Assembly (NCBI GenBank): GCA_019192455.1
Contig: JAHCML010000001.1
Coordinates: 1 to 44,709 of the forward strand
Reading direction: 5' to 3'
Length of the DNA stretch: 44,709 bases
Source of the DNA: Alphaproteobacteria bacterium SS10
GTDB lineage: Bacteria > Pseudomonadota > Alphaproteobacteria > TMED2
This document shows positions 34,269 through 42,641 of the stretch, piece by piece. The stretch's first letter is position 1; each line of letters starts with the position of its first letter. A program made the position numbers and the translations under genes. The notes under the pieces are model-generated. The model was given only the letters and a program-made list of their open reading frames with translations. It was not told where the DNA came from and made no database searches.

Positions 34269-35171
34269 CTACTCCGCTGCCACAGCTGGTTGAGTCATGG
34301 CGCTGGCTGGCTTAGAGACCCAAATCTCACAACATTGCCGCGCAAGCTCACGCACTCGCAGGATATAGGATTGGCGCTCAACCACGCTGATCACGCCGCG
34401 CGCATCCAACAGGTTGAAGACATGGCTCGCCTTGATGCACTGGTCATAGGCGGGCAGCGCCAGCTTTTGCTCAATCAGATTGGCGCATTCAGCCTCGGCA
34501 TCCTTGAAGTGCTGAAGCAGCGTCTCCGTGTTCGCATGCTCGAAGTTGAAGGCTGAGAACTCTTGCTCGGCGCGCAGGAACACATCGCCATAGCGAACCC
34601 CCTGACCGTTGAAGTCGAGGTCATAGACGTTCTCAACGCCCTGCAGATACATCGCCAGGCGTTCTAGGCCGTAAGTCAGCTCAACCGGCACGGGATCACA
34701 TTCGATGCCGCCGACCTGCTGGAAATAAGTGAATTGGGTGACTTCCATCCCATCGCACCAGACTTCCCAGCCGAGACCCCAAGCGCCGAGGGTTGGGCTT
34801 TCCCAATCATCCTCAACGAAACGGATATCGTGTTGGTTCAAGTCGAGGCCAATGGCGCGCAGGCTATCGAGATACAGATCCTGGCTATTGCCCGGGCTTG
34901 GCTTCATCAGCACCTGGTATTGGTAATAGTGCTGCAGCCGGTTTGGGTTCTCACCGTAGCGGCCATCCGTTGGGCGGCGGGATGGCTGAACGTAAGCGGT
35001 ATTCCAGGTTTCGGGCCCAAGGGCGCGCAGGGTTGTCGCCGGGTGAAATGTGCCCGCGCCAACTTCCATGTCATAGGGCTGAAGGATTACGCAGCCTTTG
35101 TCTGACCAAAACTGGTGCAGGCGCAGGATCAACTCCTGAAAGCTGGGAGCGTCTGGATTGGTTTTCGTCAC
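34269..35171 (-). CDS. glyQ: Glycyl-tRNA synthetase alpha subunit
   Basis: This 300-residue class II synthetase catalytic subunit has [44 protein letters not shown] at the N-terminus and [32 protein letters not shown], the class II motif 2 region. It activates glycine and charges tRNA-Gly together with GlyS. The start is a GTG (35171-35169); no upstream ATG is available. It is the first gene of the glyQ-glyS-ppdK set, with about 190 gene-free bases upstream that should hold the promoter. Confidence 0.98.
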   Translation of the reverse strand: MTKTNPDAPSFQELILRLHQFWSDKGCVILQPYDMEVGAGTFHPATTLRALGPETWNTAYVQPSRRPTDGRYGENPNRLQHYYQYQVLMKPSPGNSQDLYLDSLRAIGLDLNQHDIRFVEDDWESPTLGAWGLGWEVWCDGMEVTQFTYFQQVGGIECDPVPVELTYGLERLAMYLQGVENVYDLDFNGQGVRYGDVFLRAEQEFSAFNFEHANTETLLQHFKDAEAECANLIEQKLALPAYDQCIKASHVFNLLDARGVISVVERQSYILRVRELARQCCEIWVSKPASAMTQPAVAAE

Positions 35172-35364
35172 GGACCAAATGGGGCGTCCTGGGCGCCTTA
35201 CTGCATTGCCAAACTACGGGCGAAGTGGCGCGCACATTAAAGGCCGCAAAGGCGCAAATCAACCAACCAAGCCCCTTGGAATTGCGGCATTTCCACATGC
35301 CAGACCCGCAAAGTTGGTTGACCTTCCAGGATCGAAATTCAAGTCGCTGATTTTTCGGCGGGTT

Positions 35365-36156
35365 TTAGTAGCAATCGAGATCGATGGCTTGCCCATCTTC
35401 CAGCACCGCGCGCGCCTCCGCTGTGTACTTATCGATCTGATCATGCAGCACAAGACCGGGCAGGATTCGCGCTGGCCCTCGGCTGGCCTTTAGCCCCTGA
35501 ACAATGACGCGCCGGGCTGGGCGCCCAGGTCGTGGCCATAGGGGTAGGATGTTGATATCGCCAAAGCGTTTGGCGACGGCGGCCACCACCTCATGCACCC
35601 GGTCGGCGCGGTGGATCATGGTCATACAGCCGCGATCCTTCACCCAGCGGCTGGCGGCTTTGACCCAGTCTTCCAGTGTGGCCTCTTCAATATGGGCCGT
35701 TGCCTTGCTGGCATCACCGGGCGGGGTGTGTGAGCCGCCAATGAAATGCGGTGGGTTCGCCATAATGTGGTCGAAGCTTTTGGGCTCAAACAGGCTGGGG
35801 TCGCGGAGGTCACCGGTCACAAAGGAGATGCGATCCTCAAACCCGTTGCGGCTGGCATTCTCAACCGCCAGGGCCAACAGCTCTGATTGAATATCCAAGC
35901 CCGTCACCGTAATGCCAGGTGATCGGCTCATCAGGCAGAAGCTGGCCGTGCCAACGCCACTGCCGATATCGAGAACCTTACCTTCAGGATGGGCCTTTAC
36001 GGCCGCTGCCATCAAGACAGGGTCGATGGCAAAGCGATAGCCGACGCTCGGCTGCCGAAGTGACAGCCGCCCCCCTAAAACCCTATCAACCGTAACATCA
36101 TCTGACATTTGGGGTAGGCCATCAGGACCCTCCCCAAGCTTATGCCATGGTGCCAT
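35365..36156 (-). CDS. TrmN6-like SAM-dependent methyltransferase (tRNA1Val A37 N6-methyltransferase family)
   Basis: This ~263-residue Rossmann methyltransferase has SAM motif I LDIGSGVGTAS (about 62-72), LDIQSELLALA and the N6-adenine catalytic motif NPPHF (134-138). The N-terminal DRVLGGRLSLRQPSVGYRFAIDPVLMAAAV is typical of the YfiC/TrmN6 family. Expected role: methylation of a tRNA adenine. Start is uncertain among a TTG at 36177, ATG at 36156 and ATG at 36108. The middle one is used because GGGGGCGAG precedes it; conserved sequence begins only after 36108. It precedes glyQ on the same strand and follows the DUF2007 gene. Confidence 0.86.
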   Translation of the reverse strand: MAPWHKLGEGPDGLPQMSDDVTVDRVLGGRLSLRQPSVGYRFAIDPVLMAAAVKAHPEGKVLDIGSGVGTASFCLMSRSPGITVTGLDIQSELLALAVENASRNGFEDRISFVTGDLRDPSLFEPKSFDHIMANPPHFIGGSHTPPGDASKATAHIEEATLEDWVKAASRWVKDRGCMTMIHRADRVHEVVAAVAKRFGDINILPLWPRPGRPARRVIVQGLKASRGPARILPGLVLHDQIDKYTAEARAVLEDGQAIDLDCY

Positions 36157-36329
36157 TGGTTTACTCGCCCCCAGCAAAGCAAATTCAATTTGTGGTCACC
36201 GGCCTCCTGTCCCCTGGCCGATAATCACCAAATCGCTCTGCAGCTTCCTCACATAGGCAGTATCTAGCCCCCACCTAACCCGTTTTGTTGTGCCGATTTC
36301 ATCAACCAGCAAAACAAGGCATGTACCAA

Positions 36330-36560
36330 TCAACCGTTACCGGGGTTACCCGCGATATCTGCCAATGCCTCATCAACCAACCGTTTGGCGGCATCGTAAT
36401 CCTCATCGATCACTGCCAAACGCCGGGGGATTGCGCCAATACTGCCCTCCAAGATGCTGGTATGGACATCCAGGATCACAGCATCGAACCCAGCGTCCAC
36501 CAGTACTGATTCCAGCCAACTCAACGCGACTGGGTCATTGGTGGTATAAACTGCCCGCAC
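36330..36560 (-). CDS. DUF2007 family small protein
   Basis: This 76-residue protein begins MRAVYTTNDPVALSWLESVLVDAGFDAVILD and contains TSILEGSIGAIPRRLAVIDEDYDAAKRL, the hallmark pattern of DUF2007 (ferredoxin-like fold, often labelled putative signal-transducing protein). Function is unknown. It lies between the divergent polyprenyl synthase gene and the methyltransferase gene, an order I associate with Rhodospirillales-type genomes. Transcription probably starts in the divergent region 36561-36813. Confidence 0.88.
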   Translation of the reverse strand: MRAVYTTNDPVALSWLESVLVDAGFDAVILDVHTSILEGSIGAIPRRLAVIDEDYDAAKRLVDEALADIAGNPGNG

Positions 36561-36813
36561 AGGCCCGACCTTGATCTAACGCAATCAATGCGCCCCTTCT
36601 CACACCGGTATCCTATAGAAAACTAGGTCAAAAATCGATGCCCGGCGCACCACCGGATATGCGCCCTTATGCCCCAGAGGCAGTTTTGGCCGGTTTTCCC
36701 GTGCTGATTTGCGCCTTGATTGGTTCAGGTAATCCGCCCCAATTCATTGCCGAGACCGAGACATCAGGGTAAGAGACGCCCACAGTTATTTGGCCGAAAC
36801 ACCGACCTACAGC
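36561..36813. promoter_or_regulatory. Divergent promoter region between DUF2007 and polyprenyl synthase genes
   Basis: About 250 bases lie between divergent genes. An AT-richer stretch near 36610-36640 is the likeliest promoter area. Nothing more specific is seen. Confidence 0.35.
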
Positions 36814-37848
36814 ATGCCCCCTGCCACCAATCCACAAAGAGCACCCGACGTCGCCGAGGGCGGGCTTGAGCGCCTACACGCCGCGTTCACCGATGATTTG
36901 GCGCTGGTCAATAAGCTGATTATTGAGCGGATGCAGTCGCCCGTCGCACTGATCCCACAGCTTGCCGGGTACATCGTGGCCGCCGGTGGCAAGCGCTTGC
37001 GCCCTCTCCTCACCCTCGCCAGTGCCAAACTCTGCGGCTATCAGGGTGATCGCCATTACGGTCTGGCCACCTGTGTTGAGTTCATCCACACCGCAACCCT
37101 ACTCCATGACGATGTGGTCGATGAGAGCCTAGCACGCCGTGGGCAGGCATCAGCCAATGCCGAATTTGGCAATCAAGCCAGCGTGTTAGTTGGCGATTTT
37201 CTGTTCACCCGCGCCTTCCAGTTAATGATCGGCGACGGCTCTCTCGAAGTACTCGATGTACTATGCCAGGCCTCCGCCACTATCGCTGAGGGCGAGGTGA
37301 TGCAGCTGATCACCACCAATGATTTGGAGACCGATGAAGCCCGGTATCTTGAGGTTATCGAGGGCAAGACCGCCGTGCTATTCGCCGCCGCCTGCCAGGT
37401 TGGCGCCATGGTTGCCGAGCGTCCAGCCAATGAAGTTGAAGCCCTTCGTCTGTTCGGAGAGAAGCTGGGCATGGCCTTCCAGTTGATTGATGACATTCTC
37501 GATTACTCCGCTGACCGGCGGTCCTGGGGCAAGCAAATCGGGGACGACTTCAAAGAGGGTAAGATGACCCTGCCGGTCGTCCTATCGCTCGCCGCCGCTG
37601 ACCAGGAACAGAATGTTGATGAGCGGGCATTTTGGGAGCGGACAATTGGCCGACAAGAGCAAGATGAGAGTGACCTTGATAAGGCCCTAGAGCTCATGTC
37701 CCGTCATAACAGCCTGGAATTGGCGCGCGACCGGGCCAAGCAATATGCCGAGGCAGCGGTTGAAGCCCTCGCCCCATTTGATGCGACAGACCCAACCTAC
37801 CAATTGCTGGTGGATGCCGTGATGGCATCGGTTCAGCGCCAGCGATAA
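36814..37848 (+). CDS. ispB: Polyprenyl diphosphate synthase (octaprenyl/decaprenyl type)
   Basis: This ~344-residue trans-prenyltransferase extends farnesyl/geranylgeranyl diphosphate with IPP to the ubiquinone side chain. The first aspartate-rich motif HDDVVDESLARRG (DDVVD at about 99-103), GGKRLRPLL and the second motif FQLIDDILDYSAD are all present. It fits the IspB family in length. An in-frame TTG at 36790 would add eight residues; neither start has a clear ribosome site, and ATG is preferred. It is divergent from the DUF2007 gene. Chain length cannot be read reliably from the sequence. Confidence 0.93.
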   Translation: MPPATNPQRAPDVAEGGLERLHAAFTDDLALVNKLIIERMQSPVALIPQLAGYIVAAGGKRLRPLLTLASAKLCGYQGDRHYGLATCVEFIHTATLLHDDVVDESLARRGQASANAEFGNQASVLVGDFLFTRAFQLMIGDGSLEVLDVLCQASATIAEGEVMQLITTNDLETDEARYLEVIEGKTAVLFAAACQVGAMVAERPANEVEALRLFGEKLGMAFQLIDDILDYSADRRSWGKQIGDDFKEGKMTLPVVLSLAAADQEQNVDERAFWERTIGRQEQDESDLDKALELMSRHNSLELARDRAKQYAEAAVEALAPFDATDPTYQLLVDAVMASVQRQR

Positions 37849-37898
37849 CAGAGTAATAGTCGGTGCTTTAACACCGGATAAGCCAGAGCGAACGCGCC

Positions 37899-38780
37899 AT
37901 GCATGAAAGCCTCGATTTCTTCGCCCCGTTGATTGATCAACTGCTTGAGTTTGTTGATGAGGCGATGCGCCTGCTCCCGCAGCTGACGCTCGCAGTTGTT
38001 GTCATAGTCATCACCTCGATTGCTGTGTTCCTAACCCGGCGGTCGCTGGAGACGGTGCTGACCCGCGGCGCCATGCGCCCTGCCCTGGTTATGGCAATCC
38101 GGACCCTTGCCGGCATCTCGGTTTGGATCTTGGGCATTCTGCTCGCGATCACCATCGCCTTCCCCTCGGTCACCCCGGCCAAGATGCTGGGCGCCATTGG
38201 CTTGGGTGGTGTCGCAATCGGCCTCGCCTTCCGCGAGATGCTGGAGAACTTTATGGCCGGCATCATGATCATGGTGCGCAAGCCCATGCGGATCGGCGAT
38301 GTGATCGTGGTCGATGACGTCTATGGCCAGATCGAACAGATCACCATGCGCGACACCTATGTCCGCCAGATCAGCAATGAGTTGATCCTGGTTCCAAATG
38401 CCAAGATCTACAAAAACCCAGTTGAGATCATTACCGACCTACCGCTGCGTCGACACCAGATCGTTGTTGGTGTTGCCTATGGTGAGGATGCGGACAACGC
38501 CCTCAAGGTGATTGAGAAGGCGGTTAACAGCGTCGATGAGATCGATAAGAGCGTGACACCAGAAGTCTTTGCGCGGGAGTTCAATGCCTCCTCAATCGAC
38601 TTCACGGTGCGGTGGTGGGCAGGCTCCCAGCCCGAAGACATGCATCGCAGCCGCTCCGCCGTGGTGCTGGCGGTTAAGCGCGCCCTTGATGATGCTGGGA
38701 TTGAGATCCCCTTCCCCTACCGTACGCTTACATTCAAAGGGCCGGTGCCAGTTGAAATGGCCGATCAGGGTCAGGAATAA
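37899..38780 (+). CDS. MscS-family mechanosensitive channel
   Basis: This 293-residue small-conductance mechanosensitive channel-like protein has hydrophobic segments at about residues 25-48, 60-90 and 93-115. The pore-lining third helix contains GAIGLGGVAIGLAFREMLENFMAG, matching the Gly/Ala-rich MscS TM3. A beta domain follows (MRIGDVIVVDDVYGQIEQITMRDTYVR), then an alpha/beta C-terminal vestibule. Likely role: release of solutes at hypo-osmotic shock at the inner membrane. It lies 50 bp downstream of the polyprenyl synthase gene on the same strand. Confidence 0.93.
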   Translation: MHESLDFFAPLIDQLLEFVDEAMRLLPQLTLAVVVIVITSIAVFLTRRSLETVLTRGAMRPALVMAIRTLAGISVWILGILLAITIAFPSVTPAKMLGAIGLGGVAIGLAFREMLENFMAGIMIMVRKPMRIGDVIVVDDVYGQIEQITMRDTYVRQISNELILVPNAKIYKNPVEIITDLPLRRHQIVVGVAYGEDADNALKVIEKAVNSVDEIDKSVTPEVFAREFNASSIDFTVRWWAGSQPEDMHRSRSAVVLAVKRALDDAGIEIPFPYRTLTFKGPVPVEMADQGQE

Positions 38781-38795
38781 CGCTGGGGATCAGGT

Positions 38796-39806
38796 CTAGT
38801 TGAGGCCGAACTTGCCCGGTTTGCTGTCGGCGCGGATATCATTCATATCCAGGCCGAGCTCAGCCAGGTCATCCGCCGTAACACCCGTGATCAGCTCCTG
38901 ATCCAACCCAAGCACCAGATGACGGTTCAGGGTTTGCCGGATGGCATTTTCCAACATTCGCGCATGGCTCTCGATTGGCTGATGAAGATAACCTATCTCT
39001 TGGCTCTCAGTCGTAATGTGACCAAACATTATATTATCGATAAAGTACCAAGCGGCTCGACGTTCTGCGTCGTTTTCTAGTTCCCTACCGATTGCAGGCA
39101 GTTCACCAACCAAATCTGGTCGGAATTCGGCCATGAGCCGCATTCCCATCGCCTGTTGTAGCTTATGCGTCGCCTCATGGCCGGCTATTGCCAGGGCCTC
39201 AACTGGGTCGTCCCAGCTAGCGGCCGCATGAGTGTTCTGCCAGAGCACATCATCCAAGGGGCGGTATTCACCTGTTTGGATCCGGCCGTTTTCATCTGGT
39301 GGAATTTCATCAGTCTCAATCCTTGAGGGCGGTGCAAAACCGCTCTCGTGACCAAATGCGTGCATCAACCCAACGACAATGTCCAAGCGTTGATCCTCAT
39401 TGCGATTGGCCCATTCAGCCTTCAGATCAGCGCCACTCAAAGCCTCAAAAAAGCGCCGAGCAATGCGCTGACCCAACCTGGTGTGAATGTTTGCTGCGGC
39501 TAAGTCTACCTTCAGTCCCGCGTAAAGCTTCATACGCGCATATTGTGCTGCTGGGGCCACCGGCGCTCCGGGAGTAGGTGGCCTTAAAGCAATCAGCATG
39601 CGCATCCGCAAATTGTCGCCAGCCTGTCTCAGAACTGACTGATCCACCCCAGATACAAGCTTGGCAACAGCGGCATCAGGCTGACGCTTGTTCAAAGCGC
39701 TTTCAAAAGCCAATTCCAAGCGGTGCACAGGTTTAGGCAGCACATTCGCAGGCACTTGTGGCGTAAACTTATCGATGTCGATCAGGGCTTGGGGAGGCAG
39801 CGTCAT
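38796..39806 (-). CDS. Unrecognised protein with HExxH motif, putative zincin-type metallopeptidase
   Basis: This 336-residue protein has no signal peptide or membrane span. Its main feature is H210-E-A-T-H214 followed by KLQQ (IAGHEATHKLQQAMGM). About 30 residues on comes ELENDAERRAAWYF, with E244 and E248 as possible third zinc ligands. This layout resembles small gluzincins such as DUF4157 proteins (HExxH-xxQQ followed by an ExxA helix). The N-terminal half is helical and rich in Ala/Arg/Leu; I recognise no family there. The base composition looks somewhat AT-richer than its neighbours (for example around 39020-39080), hinting at transfer. No ribosome site is visible before the ATG. It is divergent from the serralysin-like RTX gene. 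Peptidase activity is inference. Confidence 0.7.
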   Translation of the reverse strand: MTLPPQALIDIDKFTPQVPANVLPKPVHRLELAFESALNKRQPDAAVAKLVSGVDQSVLRQAGDNLRMRMLIALRPPTPGAPVAPAAQYARMKLYAGLKVDLAAANIHTRLGQRIARRFFEALSGADLKAEWANRNEDQRLDIVVGLMHAFGHESGFAPPSRIETDEIPPDENGRIQTGEYRPLDDVLWQNTHAAASWDDPVEALAIAGHEATHKLQQAMGMRLMAEFRPDLVGELPAIGRELENDAERRAAWYFIDNIMFGHITTESQEIGYLHQPIESHARMLENAIRQTLNRHLVLGLDQELITGVTADDLAELGLDMNDIRADSKPGKFGLN

Positions 39807-40158
39807 AGGGTATTAGGTACATGTCAGCGTTGTGAAAACTGCATAGCTGTTACGCTACGGGCGCCTTACGAAAACGCCGAAACAAAACTGTCATGATTTC
39901 GAATCCCCACGGCCATTCCACGGCTTGGGCTTTCATCAGGCCTGCTGAACAAGGGAAACGGCAGGCAAGTTCTGCCCAAAGTGGCGCAACAGCCACCGCC
40001 ATCGTCGCCAAGCAGCGGTTTACGAACGTCGGCGAAGGTGTGACCCCAGCTTGTCGCCCAGCTCTGCTATGACGGTAGTAAGGATATTTGCGATGCTATG
40101 GCCTGTGCAGCGTGGGTTCGTTGCCAGACAAGTTTGTCGCTAGACGCATGAGGACACC
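39807..40158. other. Divergent intergenic region between HExxH gene and serralysin-like gene
   Basis: These 352 bases have no convincing gene. A short frame from 40088 overlaps the RTX gene out of frame and is not called. A TGAGGA ribosome site at 40149-40154 serves the RTX gene. I see no clear promoter, terminator or strong dyad. Confidence 0.55.
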
Positions 40159-42606
40159 ATGGGACAGCCGTCAGTCTCCCCAGTATTTGCCACCGGCGAT
40201 AATCGGATCGATGCCCTGCTCGCCCCCAGCGGGCTTGCCACCAAATGGGGCGGACCAGCGGGAACGGGCGCAACGCTGACCTACTCCGTCAGGACCGATG
40301 GCTCTACCTACGCCGATGACTATTCAGAGCTGGATGAGCCGGTTCGCGGCCAAGGCTTCAACGTCAATCAGGCGCAAGCCGATGCATTTGATGCGGCCAT
40401 CGCTGCCTGGGCAGCCGTTGCCAATATCAACTTCGTCCCTGTGGTTGAGAGTGCGGATGTCACCGCCGATATCCGCTTTGGCTTCTCGCAGGCCACCGAT
40501 CTGGTTAACCAGGACAATGACTTCGCCTTTGAAACCCAGGCTATTGTCCGCCAGCCCTCTTTTGCCCCTGCAGCTGGTGACATCTGGTTTGCACCCGATC
40601 TTCAGGATCTGGATTACTCCGTCAGCACATCCGGCGGTGGCTACAACCTAATGCTGCGAACGGTTGGCACGGCGGTGTTTAGCTTTGCAGCCACGACCAG
40701 CCCAGGCATCAACGGCGCCACGCTGTCTGAGGTTGAGAACACCCAGAGCTTCACCGTGATGTCGGAGAATGCGTCCGTCGGGGTTGAGGTGGATGAGCGG
40801 AACCCTGTTATCACGCTGCCGACCTCGCCAATGCTCTATGACATTCTGGCGGCCCAGGAGCTCTATGGCCCGAACCTGACCCATAATGCTGGGGACACCG
40901 TCTACATCTTTGCCCCGGGTCAGCAGCTTTATCAGACCATCTGGGATGCCGGCGGCACTGATGTACTCGATTGGTCAAACCAAACCCAGCCAGTGCTGAT
41001 CGATCTAAACGATGGCAGCTACAGCACCCTCGGCCCACCACGAAGCGATGGCGTGACGGCAAACGAGTTTACCGTCGCAATCGCCTTCAACGCGTTTATC
41101 GAGAATGCCCGTGGCGGCGTGGATTCAGACACCATCATCGGTAACGAGCTCGACAACTTTATCCTGGCAAATTCCGGGGCTGACAGTGTCCGCGGCTTCA
41201 CCGGCAATGACGTTATCTATGGCAATATCGGCAATGACATCCTCTACGGAAACCAGGATGCCGATGTGCTGTTTGGCGGCCAGGATGCCGACATCCTTTA
41301 CGGTGGGCAGGATGGCGACCTGATCTATGGCAATTTCGCCAATGATATTCTCTACGGCAACTTCGCCTCTGACATACTGTTCGGCGGCGGCGATGGTGAC
41401 ATTCTGTATGGCGGTAAGGGCCCTGATCAGCTGCTTGGCAATAAGGGCAATGACATCATTTACGGCAACAAGGATGCGGATCTGCTATCCGGCGGGCCAG
41501 ATTCTGACCTACTGATCGGTGGTAGTGGCAACGACACCCTCAACGGTGATTCCGGCAATGATGAGCTGCGCGGCGGCTCCGGCCTTGATGTGCTCAGCGG
41601 CGCGGATGGCGACGACACTATCGATGGCGGCATTGAAGATGACCTGATCACAGGCGATGCCGGTAACGACCAGATCAATGGCGGCGATAATGACGACACC
41701 ATCTATGGTGGCGATGGTTCCGACATTATTGATGGCGGCCCTGGTTCAGACTTCATCGATGGCGGTGAAGGGGCCGACCAACTCTTCGGTGGTCTCGGCA
41801 ACGACACCTTCATCGTATCCAACCTAAGTCAGGTTGTGACAGATGAGGTGAATGGCGGCACAGACCTGATCAGAAGCCAGGTTAACGTCACGCTGAGCCA
41901 AAACGTTGAGAACGCAACCGCCCTGGGTCCAAACAGCATCATCCTGACCGGCAATGCACTGGATAATCGCCTGGAAGGCAACGACCGGGATAACAGCCTA
42001 ATTGGCCAAGCTGGTGACGACACGCTGATCGGCGGGCTTGGCGATGACACCCTAAATGGCGGCCAGGGCAGCGACCAGCTGGATGGTGGCTTCGGCAACG
42101 ACACCTATGAGATCACGGACGATGCCGACACGATTATCGAGGGCGCGACCGGCGGTTTCGATACGGTACTCGTCAACTTCAACTTCACGGTGCCAGAGAA
42201 CATTGAGAGCTTGATCCTAACAGGACAGGCAGAGGCAACCGGCAGCGAAGGTAACAACATCATCACCGGCAGCAGTGGCAGCGATCAGATCTCTGGCCGC
42301 GGTGGCGCCGATACGATTGATGGCGCGGATGGGGCCGACACCATTGTCGGCGGCAGCGGCGATGACAGCCTAACCGGCGGTGGCGGTGTTGATCGGTTTG
42401 TCTACACAACCGGCAACACGGGCAATGACACCATCACCGATTACGAGGCTGGGTTGGACCTGATCACCATTGATAACGGCATCAGCGTCGTGAGCAGTAA
42501 CCCGGTTGGTGTCGATACGGTCCTGACATTGAGCAGCGGCACGGTTCTGACGCTACTAGGCGTCAACCCGGCTGATATCACGATCGAAGATCTGGACATG
42601 ATGTAG
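40159..42606 (+). CDS. Serralysin-like (M10B) RTX protein with a degenerate zinc site
   Basis: This 815-residue protein has no Sec signal. Residues ~15-240 follow the serralysin catalytic fold: TLTYSVRTDG (39-48), AAIAAWAAVANINFVPV (79-95), ADIRFGFS, GDIWFAP and PMLYDILAAQELYGPN (224-239). GDTVYIFAPG and TIWDAGGTDVLDWS open the beta-roll. Where serralysins read LHEIGHALGLKH, this protein reads LRTVGTAVFSFA (166-177), so all three His ligands and the catalytic Glu are gone. The Met-turn M201-S-E lacks the MSY tyrosine. RTX repeats span ~344-552, 597-650 and 697-745, and the C-terminal ~70 residues look like a type I secretion signal ending DLDMM. It is probably a secreted, calcium-folded but non-proteolytic protein. 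TGAGGA supports the start. Confidence 0.92.
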   Translation: MGQPSVSPVFATGDNRIDALLAPSGLATKWGGPAGTGATLTYSVRTDGSTYADDYSELDEPVRGQGFNVNQAQADAFDAAIAAWAAVANINFVPVVESADVTADIRFGFSQATDLVNQDNDFAFETQAIVRQPSFAPAAGDIWFAPDLQDLDYSVSTSGGGYNLMLRTVGTAVFSFAATTSPGINGATLSEVENTQSFTVMSENASVGVEVDERNPVITLPTSPMLYDILAAQELYGPNLTHNAGDTVYIFAPGQQLYQTIWDAGGTDVLDWSNQTQPVLIDLNDGSYSTLGPPRSDGVTANEFTVAIAFNAFIENARGGVDSDTIIGNELDNFILANSGADSVRGFTGNDVIYGNIGNDILYGNQDADVLFGGQDADILYGGQDGDLIYGNFANDILYGNFASDILFGGGDGDILYGGKGPDQLLGNKGNDIIYGNKDADLLSGGPDSDLLIGGSGNDTLNGDSGNDELRGGSGLDVLSGADGDDTIDGGIEDDLITGDAGNDQINGGDNDDTIYGGDGSDIIDGGPGSDFIDGGEGADQLFGGLGNDTFIVSNLSQVVTDEVNGGTDLIRSQVNVTLSQNVENATALGPNSIILTGNALDNRLEGNDRDNSLIGQAGDDTLIGGLGDDTLNGGQGSDQLDGGFGNDTYEITDDADTIIEGATGGFDTVLVNFNFTVPENIESLILTGQAEATGSEGNNIITGSSGSDQISGRGGADTIDGADGADTIVGGSGDDSLTGGGGVDRFVYTTGNTGNDTITDYEAGLDLITIDNGISVVSSNPVGVDTVLTLSSGTVLTLLGVNPADITIEDLDMM
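41188..42393 (+). repeat. RTX nonapeptide repeat region of the serralysin-like protein
   Basis: Blocks of Gly/Asp nonapeptides encode residues ~344-552, ~597-650 and ~697-745, separated by non-repeat stretches. Units around residues 350-440 are mostly of the LYGNxxxD form, and later ones are the common GGxGxD form. Diverged at DNA level; not a CRISPR or satellite. Confidence 0.88.
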
Positions 42607-42628
42607 GGCTGGCTGACTTCGGCCAGCC
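42607..42628 (+). terminator. Possible terminator hairpin after the serralysin-like gene
   Basis: GGCTGGC (42607-42613) pairs with GCCAGCC (42622-42628) right after the stop codon. No T run follows, so it may be a weak or factor-assisted terminator between convergent genes. Confidence 0.4.
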
Positions 42629-42641
42629 GAGATGCTCTGCC

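Noticed and set aside
40088-40279. Small frame preceding the serralysin-like gene
   Set aside because: It starts with TTG, overlaps the RTX gene out of frame and shows no protein features. It is treated as non-coding.
40642-40707. A single frameshift as explanation for the missing HEIGH motif
   Set aside because: The other two forward frames over this stretch hit stops quickly and contain no HExxH. The existing frame aligns residue by residue with the family, so substitutions rather than an indel explain the loss.
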